The notes under the pieces are model-generated. The model was not told where the DNA came from, ran no database searches, and saw only the letters and a program-made list of their open reading frames with translations. Shown piece after piece: positions 47,902 through 56,371 of a DNA stretch of 64,000 nt. The stretch is from the NCBI RefSeq assembly GCF_026344005.1, contig NZ_JAPKNH010000006.1:62001-126000 (forward strand), in the 5' to 3' direction. The DNA is from Kaistia terrae (GTDB lineage Bacteria > Pseudomonadota > Alphaproteobacteria > Rhizobiales > Kaistiaceae). Position numbers and translations under genes: made by a program. The number at the start of each line of letters is the position of its first letter. The stretch's first letter is position 1.

Positions 47902-48743
47902 TTGCCCTGATCCGCGATTCACTACTGCCCCTCGCATGGCGCTGGTTCGTCATTGCCTGCATGATCTTCTTCGTCGTCAACGTGCTGCTGATCATCCTCT
48001 CGGTGCTGGTCAGTTCGTTCGGCACCGGCTGGTTCACCGGCTGGCTGCCCGAGCAGTTCACACCCAAATGGTACGGCGCGGCTTGGAAGGAATTCCAGCT
48101 ACAATACGTGCTGCTGGTGACGGTGCAGATCACGCTCGCGGTCGTGGCCATCTCGCTCATCGTCGGCGTCCCGGCGGCCTATGCCCTGGCGCGCCTGCAG
48201 TTCCGTGGCAAGAGCCTGGTCATGCTGATGTTCCTGGTGCCGCTGCTGGTGCCGCCGATCACTTACGGCATTCCGTTGGCGACGGTGCTCTATCAGGTCG
48301 GCGTCGGTGGCACGATGTGGGGCGTCATTCTCGCCAATCTGGTGCCCAGCGTGCCGTTCGCGGTGCTGGTGATGACGCCGTTCATCGAGCAGATTGATCC
48401 ACGGCTGGAATCGGCGGCACGCGTGTTCGGTGCCTCGCCCCTGATGACGTTCTGGCGCATCCTGGTGCCGCTGCTGATGCCGGGAATCCTCGCGGCGGGC
48501 ATACTGGTGCTGATCCGAACCGTCTCGATGTTCGAGTTGACCTTCCTGACCGCCGGTCCGGACAGCCAGACCCTGATCGTCGCGCTGTACTACTCAATGT
48601 TTGCATCAGGCGTTCGTGCGCAACAATCGGTCGACGCCATGGCAGTGATGTACATGCTGACAACGATGACCGGCCTGCTGATCGCCTTCCGTTTTGTCGA
48701 TCCGTCCCAGCTCGTAGGGCGTGTTAAGAGCCAGAAGGTCTGA
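47898..48743 (+). CDS. ABC transporter permease 2 (PotC type)
   Basis: The 281-residue permease has about six transmembrane segments and the EAA loop SAARVFGASPLMTFWRILVPLLMPGI (near residue 180). Its start overlaps the end of permease 1 (ATGA), so the pair is translationally coupled and probably forms a heterodimeric channel. The enolase-superfamily gene follows 6 bp after its stop. Confidence 0.88.
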   Translation: MIALIRDSLLPLAWRWFVIACMIFFVVNVLLIILSVLVSSFGTGWFTGWLPEQFTPKWYGAAWKEFQLQYVLLVTVQITLAVVAISLIVGVPAAYALARLQFRGKSLVMLMFLVPLLVPPITYGIPLATVLYQVGVGGTMWGVILANLVPSVPFAVLVMTPFIEQIDPRLESAARVFGASPLMTFWRILVPLLMPGILAAGILVLIRTVSMFELTFLTAGPDSQTLIVALYYSMFASGVRAQQSVDAMAVMYMLTTMTGLLIAFRFVDPSQLVGRVKSQKV

Positions 48744-48749
48744 GCGTCC

Positions 48750-49841
48750 ATGACTCGCATCAAGAGCATCTCCACCCAGATCGTCCGCATCCCGTTCGAG
48801 GATGGCGGACGCGGGGAGGGTATCACGCCGACGCGCTGGCACATGCTGGACAATGTCCTCGTCCGCATCGAGGACGAGGATGGCAGCGTCGGCTGGGGTG
48901 AGGCGTTTGGCTATTTCTGTGCCCGCGCCGTTGCCGCTGCCGTCGAAGACATGATCGCCCCGCAGGTGATCGGTCGCGAGATCGATGACATTGCGGCGTG
49001 GAACCGGGCCACCCAGCAGGCACTGCATTTGTTTGGGCGCTACGGCATCACCATCTTCGCCCTCTCGGGCGTCGATATCGCGCTCTGGGACCTCGAGGCC
49101 AAGCGGGCCGGCAAGCGCCTTGCCGAGCTGATTTCAGCGACTCCGCCTGAAAGTGTGACCGCCTATGCGAGCCTCGTCGCCTATCGTGATCCATCGCTGG
49201 TGGCGCATTATGCCGGCCGCGCCGTGGCCGAGGGTTATGCGCATGTGAAGTTGCACGAGATTGCCGCCGAGCCGATCGTTGCGGCTCGTGCCGCGATGGG
49301 AGCGGGGCCCGGCCTGGCTGTCGACGTCAATTGCAACTGGAGCCATGATCAGGCGATCGCCATGGTGCCGGTGCTGCGCGACGCCGATGTGATGTGGCTG
49401 GAGGAGCCGATCTTTCCGCCCGAGGATGTCGCGACGCTCACCGCCATCGAGGCGCACGGCATCCCGGTCGGCGCCGGCGAGAATGCCTGCACGGCCTTTG
49501 CCTTTGACGCCTTGATCGGGGGCATCACTTTCCCGCAGCCCAGCGTTACCAAGGTGGGTGGCATTTCGGTGTTCCTTGAGATCGCCGAGCGCGCCCGCGC
49601 TGCCGGTCGCGTGCTGATGGCGCATTCGCCCTACTTCGGACCCGGCTATTTCGCCACGCTCAATCTTTTCGCCGCGCTGCCGCCGAATGCGCTGTTCGAG
49701 TATCTCTATGTCACGCCCGAGGCATTTATCGGGCTCGATACCCCGCAGCCGCAGGAAGGCCGCATCGCGCTGCCGTCCGGTTCGGGGCTTGGCTTTGCGC
49801 CTGACCTGGCGGTGGTGGAAAAATATCGAGACCGATCGTAG
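48750..49841 (+). CDS. Mandelate racemase/muconate lactonizing enzyme family (enolase superfamily)
   Basis: This is a 363-residue enolase-superfamily enzyme with an N-terminal capping domain and TIM barrel. Metal ligands are Asp192 (DVNCNW), Glu218 (WLEEP) and Glu244 (GAGENACT). Active-site bases are the K167-x-H169 motif (VKLHE) and His292 (AHSPYFGPG). Members dehydrate or isomerise sugar acids and lactones. With the uronate-dehydrogenase-like gene nearby, galactarolactone cycloisomerase or an aldarate dehydratase is a reasonable guess. It is the last gene of the importer operon. Confidence 0.88.
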   Translation: MTRIKSISTQIVRIPFEDGGRGEGITPTRWHMLDNVLVRIEDEDGSVGWGEAFGYFCARAVAAAVEDMIAPQVIGREIDDIAAWNRATQQALHLFGRYGITIFALSGVDIALWDLEAKRAGKRLAELISATPPESVTAYASLVAYRDPSLVAHYAGRAVAEGYAHVKLHEIAAEPIVAARAAMGAGPGLAVDVNCNWSHDQAIAMVPVLRDADVMWLEEPIFPPEDVATLTAIEAHGIPVGAGENACTAFAFDALIGGITFPQPSVTKVGGISVFLEIAERARAAGRVLMAHSPYFGPGYFATLNLFAALPPNALFEYLYVTPEAFIGLDTPQPQEGRIALPSGSGLGFAPDLAVVEKYRDRS

Positions 49842-50163
49842 ATGCCCCGGTGAACCCTATCGGCGCAGCTCGTCGCCTCCGGGTTTGAGGCTGAGCTCGC
49901 GCCAGTCCTTGGCGGATGGCTGCAATGCTGCGTCAGCCGGCCGGCCAACGCTTGGTGGGGGCGGGGCCGCAAACCGAAGCGACGCGCTATTGTTCGTCTC
50001 GTGGTGCATGGCGCCGGCCAGCATGTCTGTCGCGACAGCCGCCACTCATGGGCCAAATGACTTCAACCTCGCCGCACGCGGCTGAGCTGATACCGGGACG
50101 CGCGTACTGGTGCCCGGCGAGACGAGGACCCGCACTCTCCATATTGCGGTCCGCTAGGCGCAC
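49842..50163. other. Intergenic region, no gene recognised
   Basis: This 322-bp GC-rich stretch lies between the enolase-superfamily gene and the convergent cupin gene. A 62-codon open frame on the minus strand (49857-50045) has no ribosome site or family resemblance and may be a decayed gene tail. No clear terminator is seen. Confidence 0.4.
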
Positions 50164-50925
50164 TCACAGCGTGTGCAACGGCACGTCCTTGTGGACCTCG
50201 GCAATGTAATCCATGTCCTCGTGGCGCTGGAAGAAATCCAGCCAAAGATAGTGCATGCGCTGGCCCGGCGGCACTTCGACGCCGTGATCGGAGCCGAGTG
50301 GGATGTGGAGCAGCGTGCTGCCGCCAAGGGCATGCCGTTGCCCGTCGATCAGCAGCACGATGTCGTTTTCCGCAAAGCTGAAGAACAGTTGATCCAGCAT
50401 CGGATGCGCGTGCGGTTCGATACGGTCCGGCCCAATCGATTCAACCGAGCCCATGCAGAACCGCGGCAGCACGTGCGGGCCGACCAGAGTGCGGCTGATG
50501 GTTTTCTCGCTCTTGAAGTAGTCGCGGTATTGCGGGCTATCCGCATAGGGCTGCACCATCGGAAATTGCCCGCCGGCCAGATCGACCCGCGCATAATCCT
50601 GTTCGGTCAGCGCCCAGTCCACCTCGAGTACTTCGGTGCTTCCGGTCGCCCTGATGACGATATCCTCGCCGGGGCGGGCCACGTAACAGGTCTTGTCGGC
50701 GAACTGCGCCGATGCGCTGCCCGACCGGATCGTCGCCGTGCCGGAGATCAGAAACAGTACGACCAGCTGCAACCGGTCGCCGCGCACCGTCAGCTCATCC
50801 TTCCCGACCCGATGGAGCTTGACCTGCACCCCCGGGATCTCGCCCGGCAGCAGCAGGCGTGAGCCCGTCGTCATACTATCGGCAACCGATTCCGAGGCAG
50901 GGGCGTCGGGCATAACACTCGGCAT
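50164..50925 (-). CDS. Cupin-domain protein (two-cupin)
   Basis: The 253-residue protein appears to have two cupin barrels. The first (about 25-105) contains GDRLQLVVLFLISGTATIRSG, and the second (about 145-240) has the metal-binding-like IEPHAHPMLDQLFFSF and HIPLGSDHGVEV. Cupins in sugar-acid clusters act as isomerases (KdgF-like ring opening) or as ligand-binding domains. No DNA-binding domain is present, so it is not an AraC regulator. The start at 50925 has GGAGAG eight bases upstream; the longer open frame is rejected. Confidence 0.83.
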   Translation of the reverse strand: MPSVMPDAPASESVADSMTTGSRLLLPGEIPGVQVKLHRVGKDELTVRGDRLQLVVLFLISGTATIRSGSASAQFADKTCYVARPGEDIVIRATGSTEVLEVDWALTEQDYARVDLAGGQFPMVQPYADSPQYRDYFKSEKTISRTLVGPHVLPRFCMGSVESIGPDRIEPHAHPMLDQLFFSFAENDIVLLIDGQRHALGGSTLLHIPLGSDHGVEVPPGQRMHYLWLDFFQRHEDMDYIAEVHKDVPLHTL

Positions 50926-51634
50926 GGCGTGATCTCTCCAGCAATCAGAACCCTGCCTTTCTAGCACTTTACGCCGCAGGCAGAACGACGCCTGCCAGGG
51001 GACTCCTAAGCTGATCCACATGGTGGGAATAGCGGCCTGGAGACCTTATGGCGCGCTGGCTGCTGCCATATTTTCACGACCCGCCTTTTCCCAATAGGCT
51101 GTTGAGCTGAGCTAGCAGGGCGGCAACGTAATCAACAATTGTCCTCGTGAATTGGTGTTCGGCCGGAGCTTCTGCCGTGTAGAGGCCTTGGCGGTAGGCC
51201 TCGTTCTGGACTCACTTTGGAGTATCAGTGGACAGATCACTTGGCACAGCTTGGGTCGACTATTCGTGGAGAGTCAGCCTCGTCTTTGGGGCTGATGTCC
51301 TGCGGCGATCTTGTGGTTCTGTAAGCGCCGATGTTGGATGGTCTGTCGTTTGATCATTTCGCGTTGTTGATGAGGGCTGAGGCCTTGCCGATTGAAATCC
51401 TATTCCATAACGTACGGGGTCTGGTGAACCATTTTTGCACGTACGCATCGCGTCCAGGCAATACCCGTAAATTCAACGGATCAAAGGCCGGCTTTGCTTT
51501 CACAGTTGTACCGACAGTCGCGTCCGAGCACTTTGAAGCATTCCGAGGGACAATCGAATTTCATTCAAGCAAAGATTGAACCTTGTCGTCTCCTATGCGA
51601 AACAAGACTATTCCTCTTCGCTTGAGAGATACGC
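50926..51634. other. Gene-poor stretch at the island edge, possible insertion-sequence remnant
   Basis: This 709-bp stretch looks richer in A+T and has a different base composition from its neighbours. Two open frames (51260-51448 minus, 62 codons; 51331-51579 plus, 82 codons) show no family I recognise. The segment 51250-51360 reads like eroded transposon-associated sequence, but no terminal repeats or transposase motif were found. The last bases (GAGAGATACGC) give a ribosome site for the next gene, so its promoter must be here. Confidence 0.35.
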
Positions 51635-52792
51635 ATGGAACGCACGACTCCGAGAAGCGTAAACCTACGCAGCGGCGTAAAGGTTTACGACAATGATTGG
51701 TATATCCGGCATGGGATGGAGCCGGATCAACTGGCCGATATGCTCGCCAGCTGGAACGTCAGTTATGTCATCGCCCAGAGCCGATACTTGCCGATGCAGG
51801 ATTCGGCAGTGCCGAGCCGAGTGACGCGGGCCGACCTGGCGCGCTATGCGACGCTCGACGACGTCGCCGTCCGCAAGGCGCTGGCCGAACGCGGCATCGG
51901 CTATTTCTCCTGCCTCAATATCTGTTTCGACCCGGATTATATCGCCGCCCATCCCGAGCAACTGCCGATCGACCAGTTCGGTAAAATCGAGGAGAAGCAG
52001 GACTGGTATATCGGCGTGCCGCCGGACCGCGAGGCGAACCTTGCCCACAAGATCGATCTGCTGGAAAAGGGCGTCGCCGCGCTGACGCCGGATGTCGTGC
52101 ATCTTGGCTTCATTCGCTGGCCGGGCCTCTGGGAGGCGTGGCTGCCGGGCGATCGGCGCGCGGACAAGCCGGAATATTGCTATGCGCCGCAGACGCTTGA
52201 TCGCTTCGCCAAAGCGTACGGGCTGACGCTGGATGCGTCCGATCCGGTCGCGGCGGCAGCGACGATCGCGCGCAGTTATCGCGACGAATGGACGGCGCAT
52301 AAATGCGCGACGACGGTCGGCGCGATCCGGCAGATCCGCCAGGCGGTCACGGCCGTGAAGGGCGACGTCGAGATATCGATCAATACGCTGCCATTCTTCG
52401 CCGATGATTTCGACCATTGCGTCACCGAGGTTTTCGGCCAGGACGTGCGCGCTCTCGCCGAGGTCGTCGATATCTTCGAGGTCATGGCCTACCACCAGAT
52501 CATGGGTCGCGAGCCGGAATGGCCGGCGAATGTCGCGACCGACATCCGGGCGCGCAGCGGCGCGAAGGCGATCTGCACCGTGCAGGCGCGGGCACTCTAT
52601 CTTGAGGGCATGCATGCCGGCCGTGGTCGCAATCCGGTGATCGATGGGCAGGAATTTACGCGCATGCTTGACGCGGTCGAGAAGAGCCCAGTCGAAGGCC
52701 TCTGCGTCTTCACGCTGAACGATCTGATCGAGATGCGCGGGACGTCGGACGGCTCCGCGATCCTCGATCGCCTGTCGCGCTTCCGGCGCTGA
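51635..52792 (+). CDS. Hypothetical protein, predicted TIM-barrel-like (glycoside-hydrolase-like)
   Basis: I do not recognise a named family. The 385-residue cytoplasmic protein has alternating beta/alpha segments suggesting a TIM barrel: VYDNDWYIRHGM, LASWNVSYVIAQS, ERGIGYFSCLNICFDPDY, DVVHLGFIRWPGLWEAW, GDVEISINTLPFFADDF, VVDIFEVMAYHQIMG, AKAICTVQAR and VEGLCVFTLNDLIE. The aspartate/glutamate at strand ends (DNDW, FEVMAY) recalls glycoside hydrolases, hence the guess. The C-terminal half of the barrel is well formed. GAGAG precedes the ATG. It is convergent with, and probably functionally linked to, the sugar importer beyond the terminator. Confidence 0.7.
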   Translation: MERTTPRSVNLRSGVKVYDNDWYIRHGMEPDQLADMLASWNVSYVIAQSRYLPMQDSAVPSRVTRADLARYATLDDVAVRKALAERGIGYFSCLNICFDPDYIAAHPEQLPIDQFGKIEEKQDWYIGVPPDREANLAHKIDLLEKGVAALTPDVVHLGFIRWPGLWEAWLPGDRRADKPEYCYAPQTLDRFAKAYGLTLDASDPVAAAATIARSYRDEWTAHKCATTVGAIRQIRQAVTAVKGDVEISINTLPFFADDFDHCVTEVFGQDVRALAEVVDIFEVMAYHQIMGREPEWPANVATDIRARSGAKAICTVQARALYLEGMHAGRGRNPVIDGQEFTRMLDAVEKSPVEGLCVFTLNDLIEMRGTSDGSAILDRLSRFRR

Positions 52793-52794
52793 AC

Positions 52795-52834
52795 AAAGGG
52801 CCCCGAAAGTTTTCACTTTTGGGGCCCTTTTTTG
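52795..52834 (+). terminator. Rho-independent terminator
   Basis: AAAGGGCCCC pairs with GGGGCCCTTT, extended by AAAG/CTTT around a TTTTCA loop and followed by a T run. It lies between the convergent hypothetical gene and the sugar ABC ATPase gene, and could serve both. Confidence 0.85.
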
Positions 52835-52875
52835 GCATTCGGATCGTGGCGCCGAATATCGGCGCGATGCAGAAT

Positions 52876-54378
52876 TCAAGCCGCTGGCGCGTCCTGGCTG
52901 ATCGCGGCGAGCAGATCCGCTCGGTCGAGGCCTTCGCGCGGTAACACTTCCTTGACGCGCCCGCCGACCATGATGGCGACGCGGTGGCTGAGGGCGAGGA
53001 TTTCGTCGAGATCGTCGGAAATCAGCAGGATCGCCGCGCCTTCGGCAGCGCTCAGTTCCACCAGCTTGTGCAGCTCCCCCTTGGCGCCGATATCGACGCC
53101 GGCGGTCGGCTGGTCGAGGATCATCGCCTTCGGGCGGGCCGCGACGGCGCGGGCGACCAGTACTTTCTGGGCGTTGCCGCCGCTCAGCGTGCCAACCGTG
53201 CGCTTGCGGTCGGGCGGGCGGATGCCGAATTTAGAAATCAAGCTCTCGACCAGCGCACGCTTTTCACGGGCGCGGATGATGCCGAAGCGGGACAGGCGCG
53301 GCGAAAGCGCCGTCGCCGCCATGTTCTCCTCGATGCTGGAAGCGAGCGCCAGCCCGCTGATCTTGCGATCTTCCGGGACCATGACGAGACCGGCGTCGGC
53401 CGAGCGCTGCGGCGTGCGGCGCGGGAGATCCTGCCCGGCGACGCGCACGCGACCCTCGGAAGCGACGTCTCCGATGATGGCTCTTGCCAGTCGTGTCCGA
53501 CCCGCGCCGATCAGGCCGGCGATGCCGACGATCTCGCCGGCGCCAATGGTCAAGTTGACCGGCGGGCGCCCCGCGACCGAGAGGCCTTCGATTTCGAGAA
53601 GCGGCTTGTCGACCATCTTGCGCGGCGTCGCATTGGCGGACGCCGAGGCGACCTCGTCATGGCCGACGAGCAGCCGTGCCAGTTGCGGTACCGAATAGGC
53701 GTTCGCGGCCCCTGTCCCGACGATCCGGCCGTCGCGCAGGATGGTCACGACATCGCAGACCTGGCGGATTTCTTCGAGGAAATGGCTGATATAGACGATG
53801 CCGACGCCGCGGCTCCGCGCCATCTGCCGCATGACGTCGAAGAGATGCTCGCGCTCGGCCGGCGCCAAGCGCGCCGTCGGCTCGTCCATGACAAGGATAC
53901 GGGCGTTTTGCGAGCAGGCGCGGACAATCTCGGTCAGCTGCTGCTCGGCGACGCCGAGCTGGCGCACAGGCGTGTCCATCGGCAGTCGAATGCCGAGTGC
54001 TTCCGCTTCCGCGGCGGAGCGCTTGCGAAGTGTCGAATGCGAGATCAGGCCGGGCAACGCGCCGCGCGGATCGCGTCCGAGGCCGATATTGTCGGCAACC
54101 GAAAGCTCCGGGATCAGCGAAAAGTCCTGGTAGATCATGGCGACGCCCTTCTCGAGCGCCTGCTTCGGGGTGTGCAGCGAAACTTCTTCGTTGTCGATCC
54201 GGATGCGACCTTCATAGTCGGCGAAATTGCCGCCCAGCGTCTTCATCAGGGTACTCTTGCCGGCCCCGTTGTGGCCGACAAGAGCATGGATCTGACCCCG
54301 TTCAAGCTGGAAGTTGACGCCGTGCAGGACGGGTCCGGCACTGAAGCTCTTCCGGATTTCCTGCATGTCCAGCAGCAT
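52876..54378 (-). CDS. Sugar ABC transporter ATP-binding protein (RbsA/MglA type, two ATPase domains)
   Basis: The 500-residue duplicated ATPase of a ribose/galactose-type importer. Domain 1 has Walker A GHNGAGKST, signature-equivalent RQLGVAEQQLTEI and VMDEPTARL. Domain 2 has a degenerate Walker A (GLIGAGRTRLAR), LSGGNAQKVLVAR and MILDQPTAGVD, the usual asymmetric pattern of the family. The start at 54378 has GAAAGGA eight bases upstream; the ATG at 54399 (seven codons earlier) is also possible. It is the last gene of a minus-strand operon with binding protein, permease and ROK regulator. Confidence 0.9.
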   Translation of the reverse strand: MLLDMQEIRKSFSAGPVLHGVNFQLERGQIHALVGHNGAGKSTLMKTLGGNFADYEGRIRIDNEEVSLHTPKQALEKGVAMIYQDFSLIPELSVADNIGLGRDPRGALPGLISHSTLRKRSAAEAEALGIRLPMDTPVRQLGVAEQQLTEIVRACSQNARILVMDEPTARLAPAEREHLFDVMRQMARSRGVGIVYISHFLEEIRQVCDVVTILRDGRIVGTGAANAYSVPQLARLLVGHDEVASASANATPRKMVDKPLLEIEGLSVAGRPPVNLTIGAGEIVGIAGLIGAGRTRLARAIIGDVASEGRVRVAGQDLPRRTPQRSADAGLVMVPEDRKISGLALASSIEENMAATALSPRLSRFGIIRAREKRALVESLISKFGIRPPDRKRTVGTLSGGNAQKVLVARAVAARPKAMILDQPTAGVDIGAKGELHKLVELSAAEGAAILLISDDLDEILALSHRVAIMVGGRVKEVLPREGLDRADLLAAISQDAPAA

Positions 54379-54401
54379 GATCGGGGTCCTTTCAGTCATG
54401 A

Positions 54402-55364
54402 TCAGCCGCCCCAGGCAGCCGGATGCTGCTCGACATTGTCCTTCGTGATGATGGGCAGGTCGAGATAGTGGTTCGGCGAGGGGACTTCCGAGACCTTGCC
54501 GGCAAGGAACTTGACGGCGTCTTCGATCGCGAACTTGCCCTGCGGTGCCGGATCCTGGTTCACGGTGCCGAGGACGGTGCCCTTGATGATCGCGTTACGA
54601 ACGTCAGCGGGATAATCGCCGAGGATGAACTTGACGTCGGTGCGGCCGCTCTCGGTCGCGAACTGGGCGCCGTTGACGCCTTCCGGACCCTGGTCGACGA
54701 TCGCGTCGATCTCGCCCTTGGGATACTTGCTCAGGAAATCCTGGGTGATGGCGAGGGCCTTGGAGTTATCCCAGTCAGCGGCCTGCTTCTCGATGATCTG
54801 GATGCCGGGATGCTTCTTGAGGGTGTCCATCAGGCCAGCTTCGCGGGCGAGTTGGGCCGAAGTGCCGAGCTTGCCGAGGATGTAGCCGACCTTGGCGTTG
54901 TCGCCGACGGCCTGAGCCAGCAACTCGCCCTGCCGCTGTCCGAAGACGAAGTCGTCGACGCCGACATAGGTGACCAGCTTGGCGCCGGTGCTGGTGTCGG
55001 CCGTGGTGTTGACCGCCATGACGGGAATATTGGCGGCGGTCGCCTGGCGGATGACCGGCACGATGCCCTTGGGATCGCTCGGGGCGATCAGGATCATGTC
55101 GACGTCCTGGGCGATGAACTGCTGGACGACCGAGATCTGGGTCGCGAGATCGCCATTGCCGCTCTGGATGTTGAGTTCGACGCCGAGATCCTTGGCGGTC
55201 TGCTCTGCGGTCTTGATCAGGTTCGAATAGAACGGAACCGACGTGTTCCAGATCATGAAGCCGATCCGGGGCGCGTCGGCGGCCTGAGCGGTCGTGCTGC
55301 TAAGGGCGACCAGGGTCGCACCAGCCAGGCCGAGCATGAGGCGTCGGGTGATGGAAGTCGTCAT
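54402..55364 (-). CDS. Sugar ABC transporter substrate-binding protein (RbsB type)
   Basis: The 320-residue periplasmic binding protein (Peripla_BP_4) has a signal peptide (about 1-28, TAQA-AD) and IGFMIWNTSVPFYSNLIKTAEQTAKDLGVEL. DLATQISVVQQFIAQDVDMILIAPSDPKGIVP and YVGVDDFVFGQRQGELLAQ follow. These are the ribose/galactose-binding family hallmarks. The bound sugar is unknown. AGGAGGAG lies six bases before the ATG. It lies 26 bp after the permease gene and 23 bp before the ATPase gene. Confidence 0.9.
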   Translation of the reverse strand: MTTSITRRLMLGLAGATLVALSSTTAQAADAPRIGFMIWNTSVPFYSNLIKTAEQTAKDLGVELNIQSGNGDLATQISVVQQFIAQDVDMILIAPSDPKGIVPVIRQATAANIPVMAVNTTADTSTGAKLVTYVGVDDFVFGQRQGELLAQAVGDNAKVGYILGKLGTSAQLAREAGLMDTLKKHPGIQIIEKQAADWDNSKALAITQDFLSKYPKGEIDAIVDQGPEGVNGAQFATESGRTDVKFILGDYPADVRNAIIKGTVLGTVNQDPAPQGKFAIEDAVKFLAGKVSEVPSPNHYLDLPIITKDNVEQHPAAWGG

Positions 55365-55390
55365 GTCATTCTCCTCCTCTTGGTGGATAG

Positions 55391-56371
55391 TCAGCGCCGC
55401 TCGAGACGGCGGCGCTGATAGCTGTCGATGCCCACGGCGACGAGAATGACCGCGCCGGTGACGGCGGGCTGCCAGAAGGGTGAGACACCGAGCAGATTGA
55501 GGGCATTGGCGATGACGCCAAGCAAAAGGGTGCCGAGCACGGCGCCGCCGACCTTGCCGACGCCGCCGCTGAGCGGCACGCCACCAACGACAACGGCTGC
55601 AATCGCGGTCAAGGGCCAATCCGCCGCGCTGGCCGGCTGGCCGATATTGGTTTGGCCAAGCAGCACGACGCCTGCAATGCCGGCGAAAAGGCCGCCAAGG
55701 CCGTAGGTCAGGATGGTGACGCGGTCGACATTGATGCCGGCCAGGCGCGCCGCCAGCTTGTTGCCGCCGACAATGTAGATGTGGTGGCCGAAGGTCGTGA
55801 ACTTGAGGATCGCCCAGGTCAGGATGGCGACCGCTGCGAAGATGATGGTCGGCACCGGTATGGGGCCGATGCGGCCGAGACCCAGCCACGTAAAGGATTC
55901 CGGCACGCCATAGACCGGCTGCGCGGCGGTGCCGACAAACATGATGCCGGTGACTAACACCTGCGTCGCCAGCGTGGTCACGAACGGATTGATGCCAATC
56001 TTCGCGATGAAGAAGCCGTTGATGACGCCGACCCCCATGCCGAGCGCCAGCGCCGCCACGATGCCGAAGGGCATCGAGACATGCACGATCAGCGCCGCCG
56101 CGACGACCGATGAGGCGGCGCCGACCGCGCCGACGGAAAGGTCGAAGCCGCCGAGGATGATCATGAGCAGCATGCCGCAGGCGACGATGCCGATGATCGA
56201 ATTGCGCTGCAGCACGTTGGCGAAATTCGCCCAGGTAGCGAAGTGCGGCACCGTCAGGCAGAAAATGACGACCAGCGCGACGAAGATGCCGACCAGGGCA
56301 TAGTTCGACCAGGATACGCCGGCCGGGAGAGCGAAGCGCCTCCGGTCCGCCTTGGCTTGGGATAGGGACAT
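55391..56371 (-). CDS. Sugar ABC transporter permease (RbsC type)
   Basis: The 326-residue permease has eight to ten hydrophobic segments, and the family motif GGFDLSVGAVGAASSVVAAAL near residue 75 and LARLAGINVDRVTILTYGLGGLFAGIAGVVLLGQ near 205. Both are typical of RbsC/AraH. It overlaps the ROK gene stop by one base (TGATG), so it is coupled to the regulator above and to the binding protein below. Confidence 0.9.
   Translation of the reverse strand: MSLSQAKADRRRFALPAGVSWSNYALVGIFVALVVIFCLTVPHFATWANFANVLQRNSIIGIVACGMLLMIILGGFDLSVGAVGAASSVVAAALIVHVSMPFGIVAALALGMGVGVINGFFIAKIGINPFVTTLATQVLVTGIMFVGTAAQPVYGVPESFTWLGLGRIGPIPVPTIIFAAVAILTWAILKFTTFGHHIYIVGGNKLAARLAGINVDRVTILTYGLGGLFAGIAGVVLLGQTNIGQPASAADWPLTAIAAVVVGGVPLSGGVGKVGGAVLGTLLLGVIANALNLLGVSPFWQPAVTGAVILVAVGIDSYQRRRLERR

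Noticed and set aside
50164..50925. AraC-type regulator
   Set aside because: The N-terminal half resembles cupin sensor domains of such regulators, but no helix-turn-helix pair follows; the C-terminal half is a second cupin.
51331..51579. 82-codon open frame as a real gene
   Set aside because: No ribosome site, no family resemblance and placement in apparently decayed sequence; kept only as part of the gene-poor stretch.
41042..51634. Island flanked by a repeat of the tRNA-Val 3' end
   Set aside because: I looked for CACGCCCACCA or GTTCAATCCCTG again up to 51634 and did not see a second copy; no integrase gene is present either.
52984..54468. 494-codon open frame antisense to the rbsA-like ATPase gene
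   Set aside because: Codon-bias shadow without recognisable domain.
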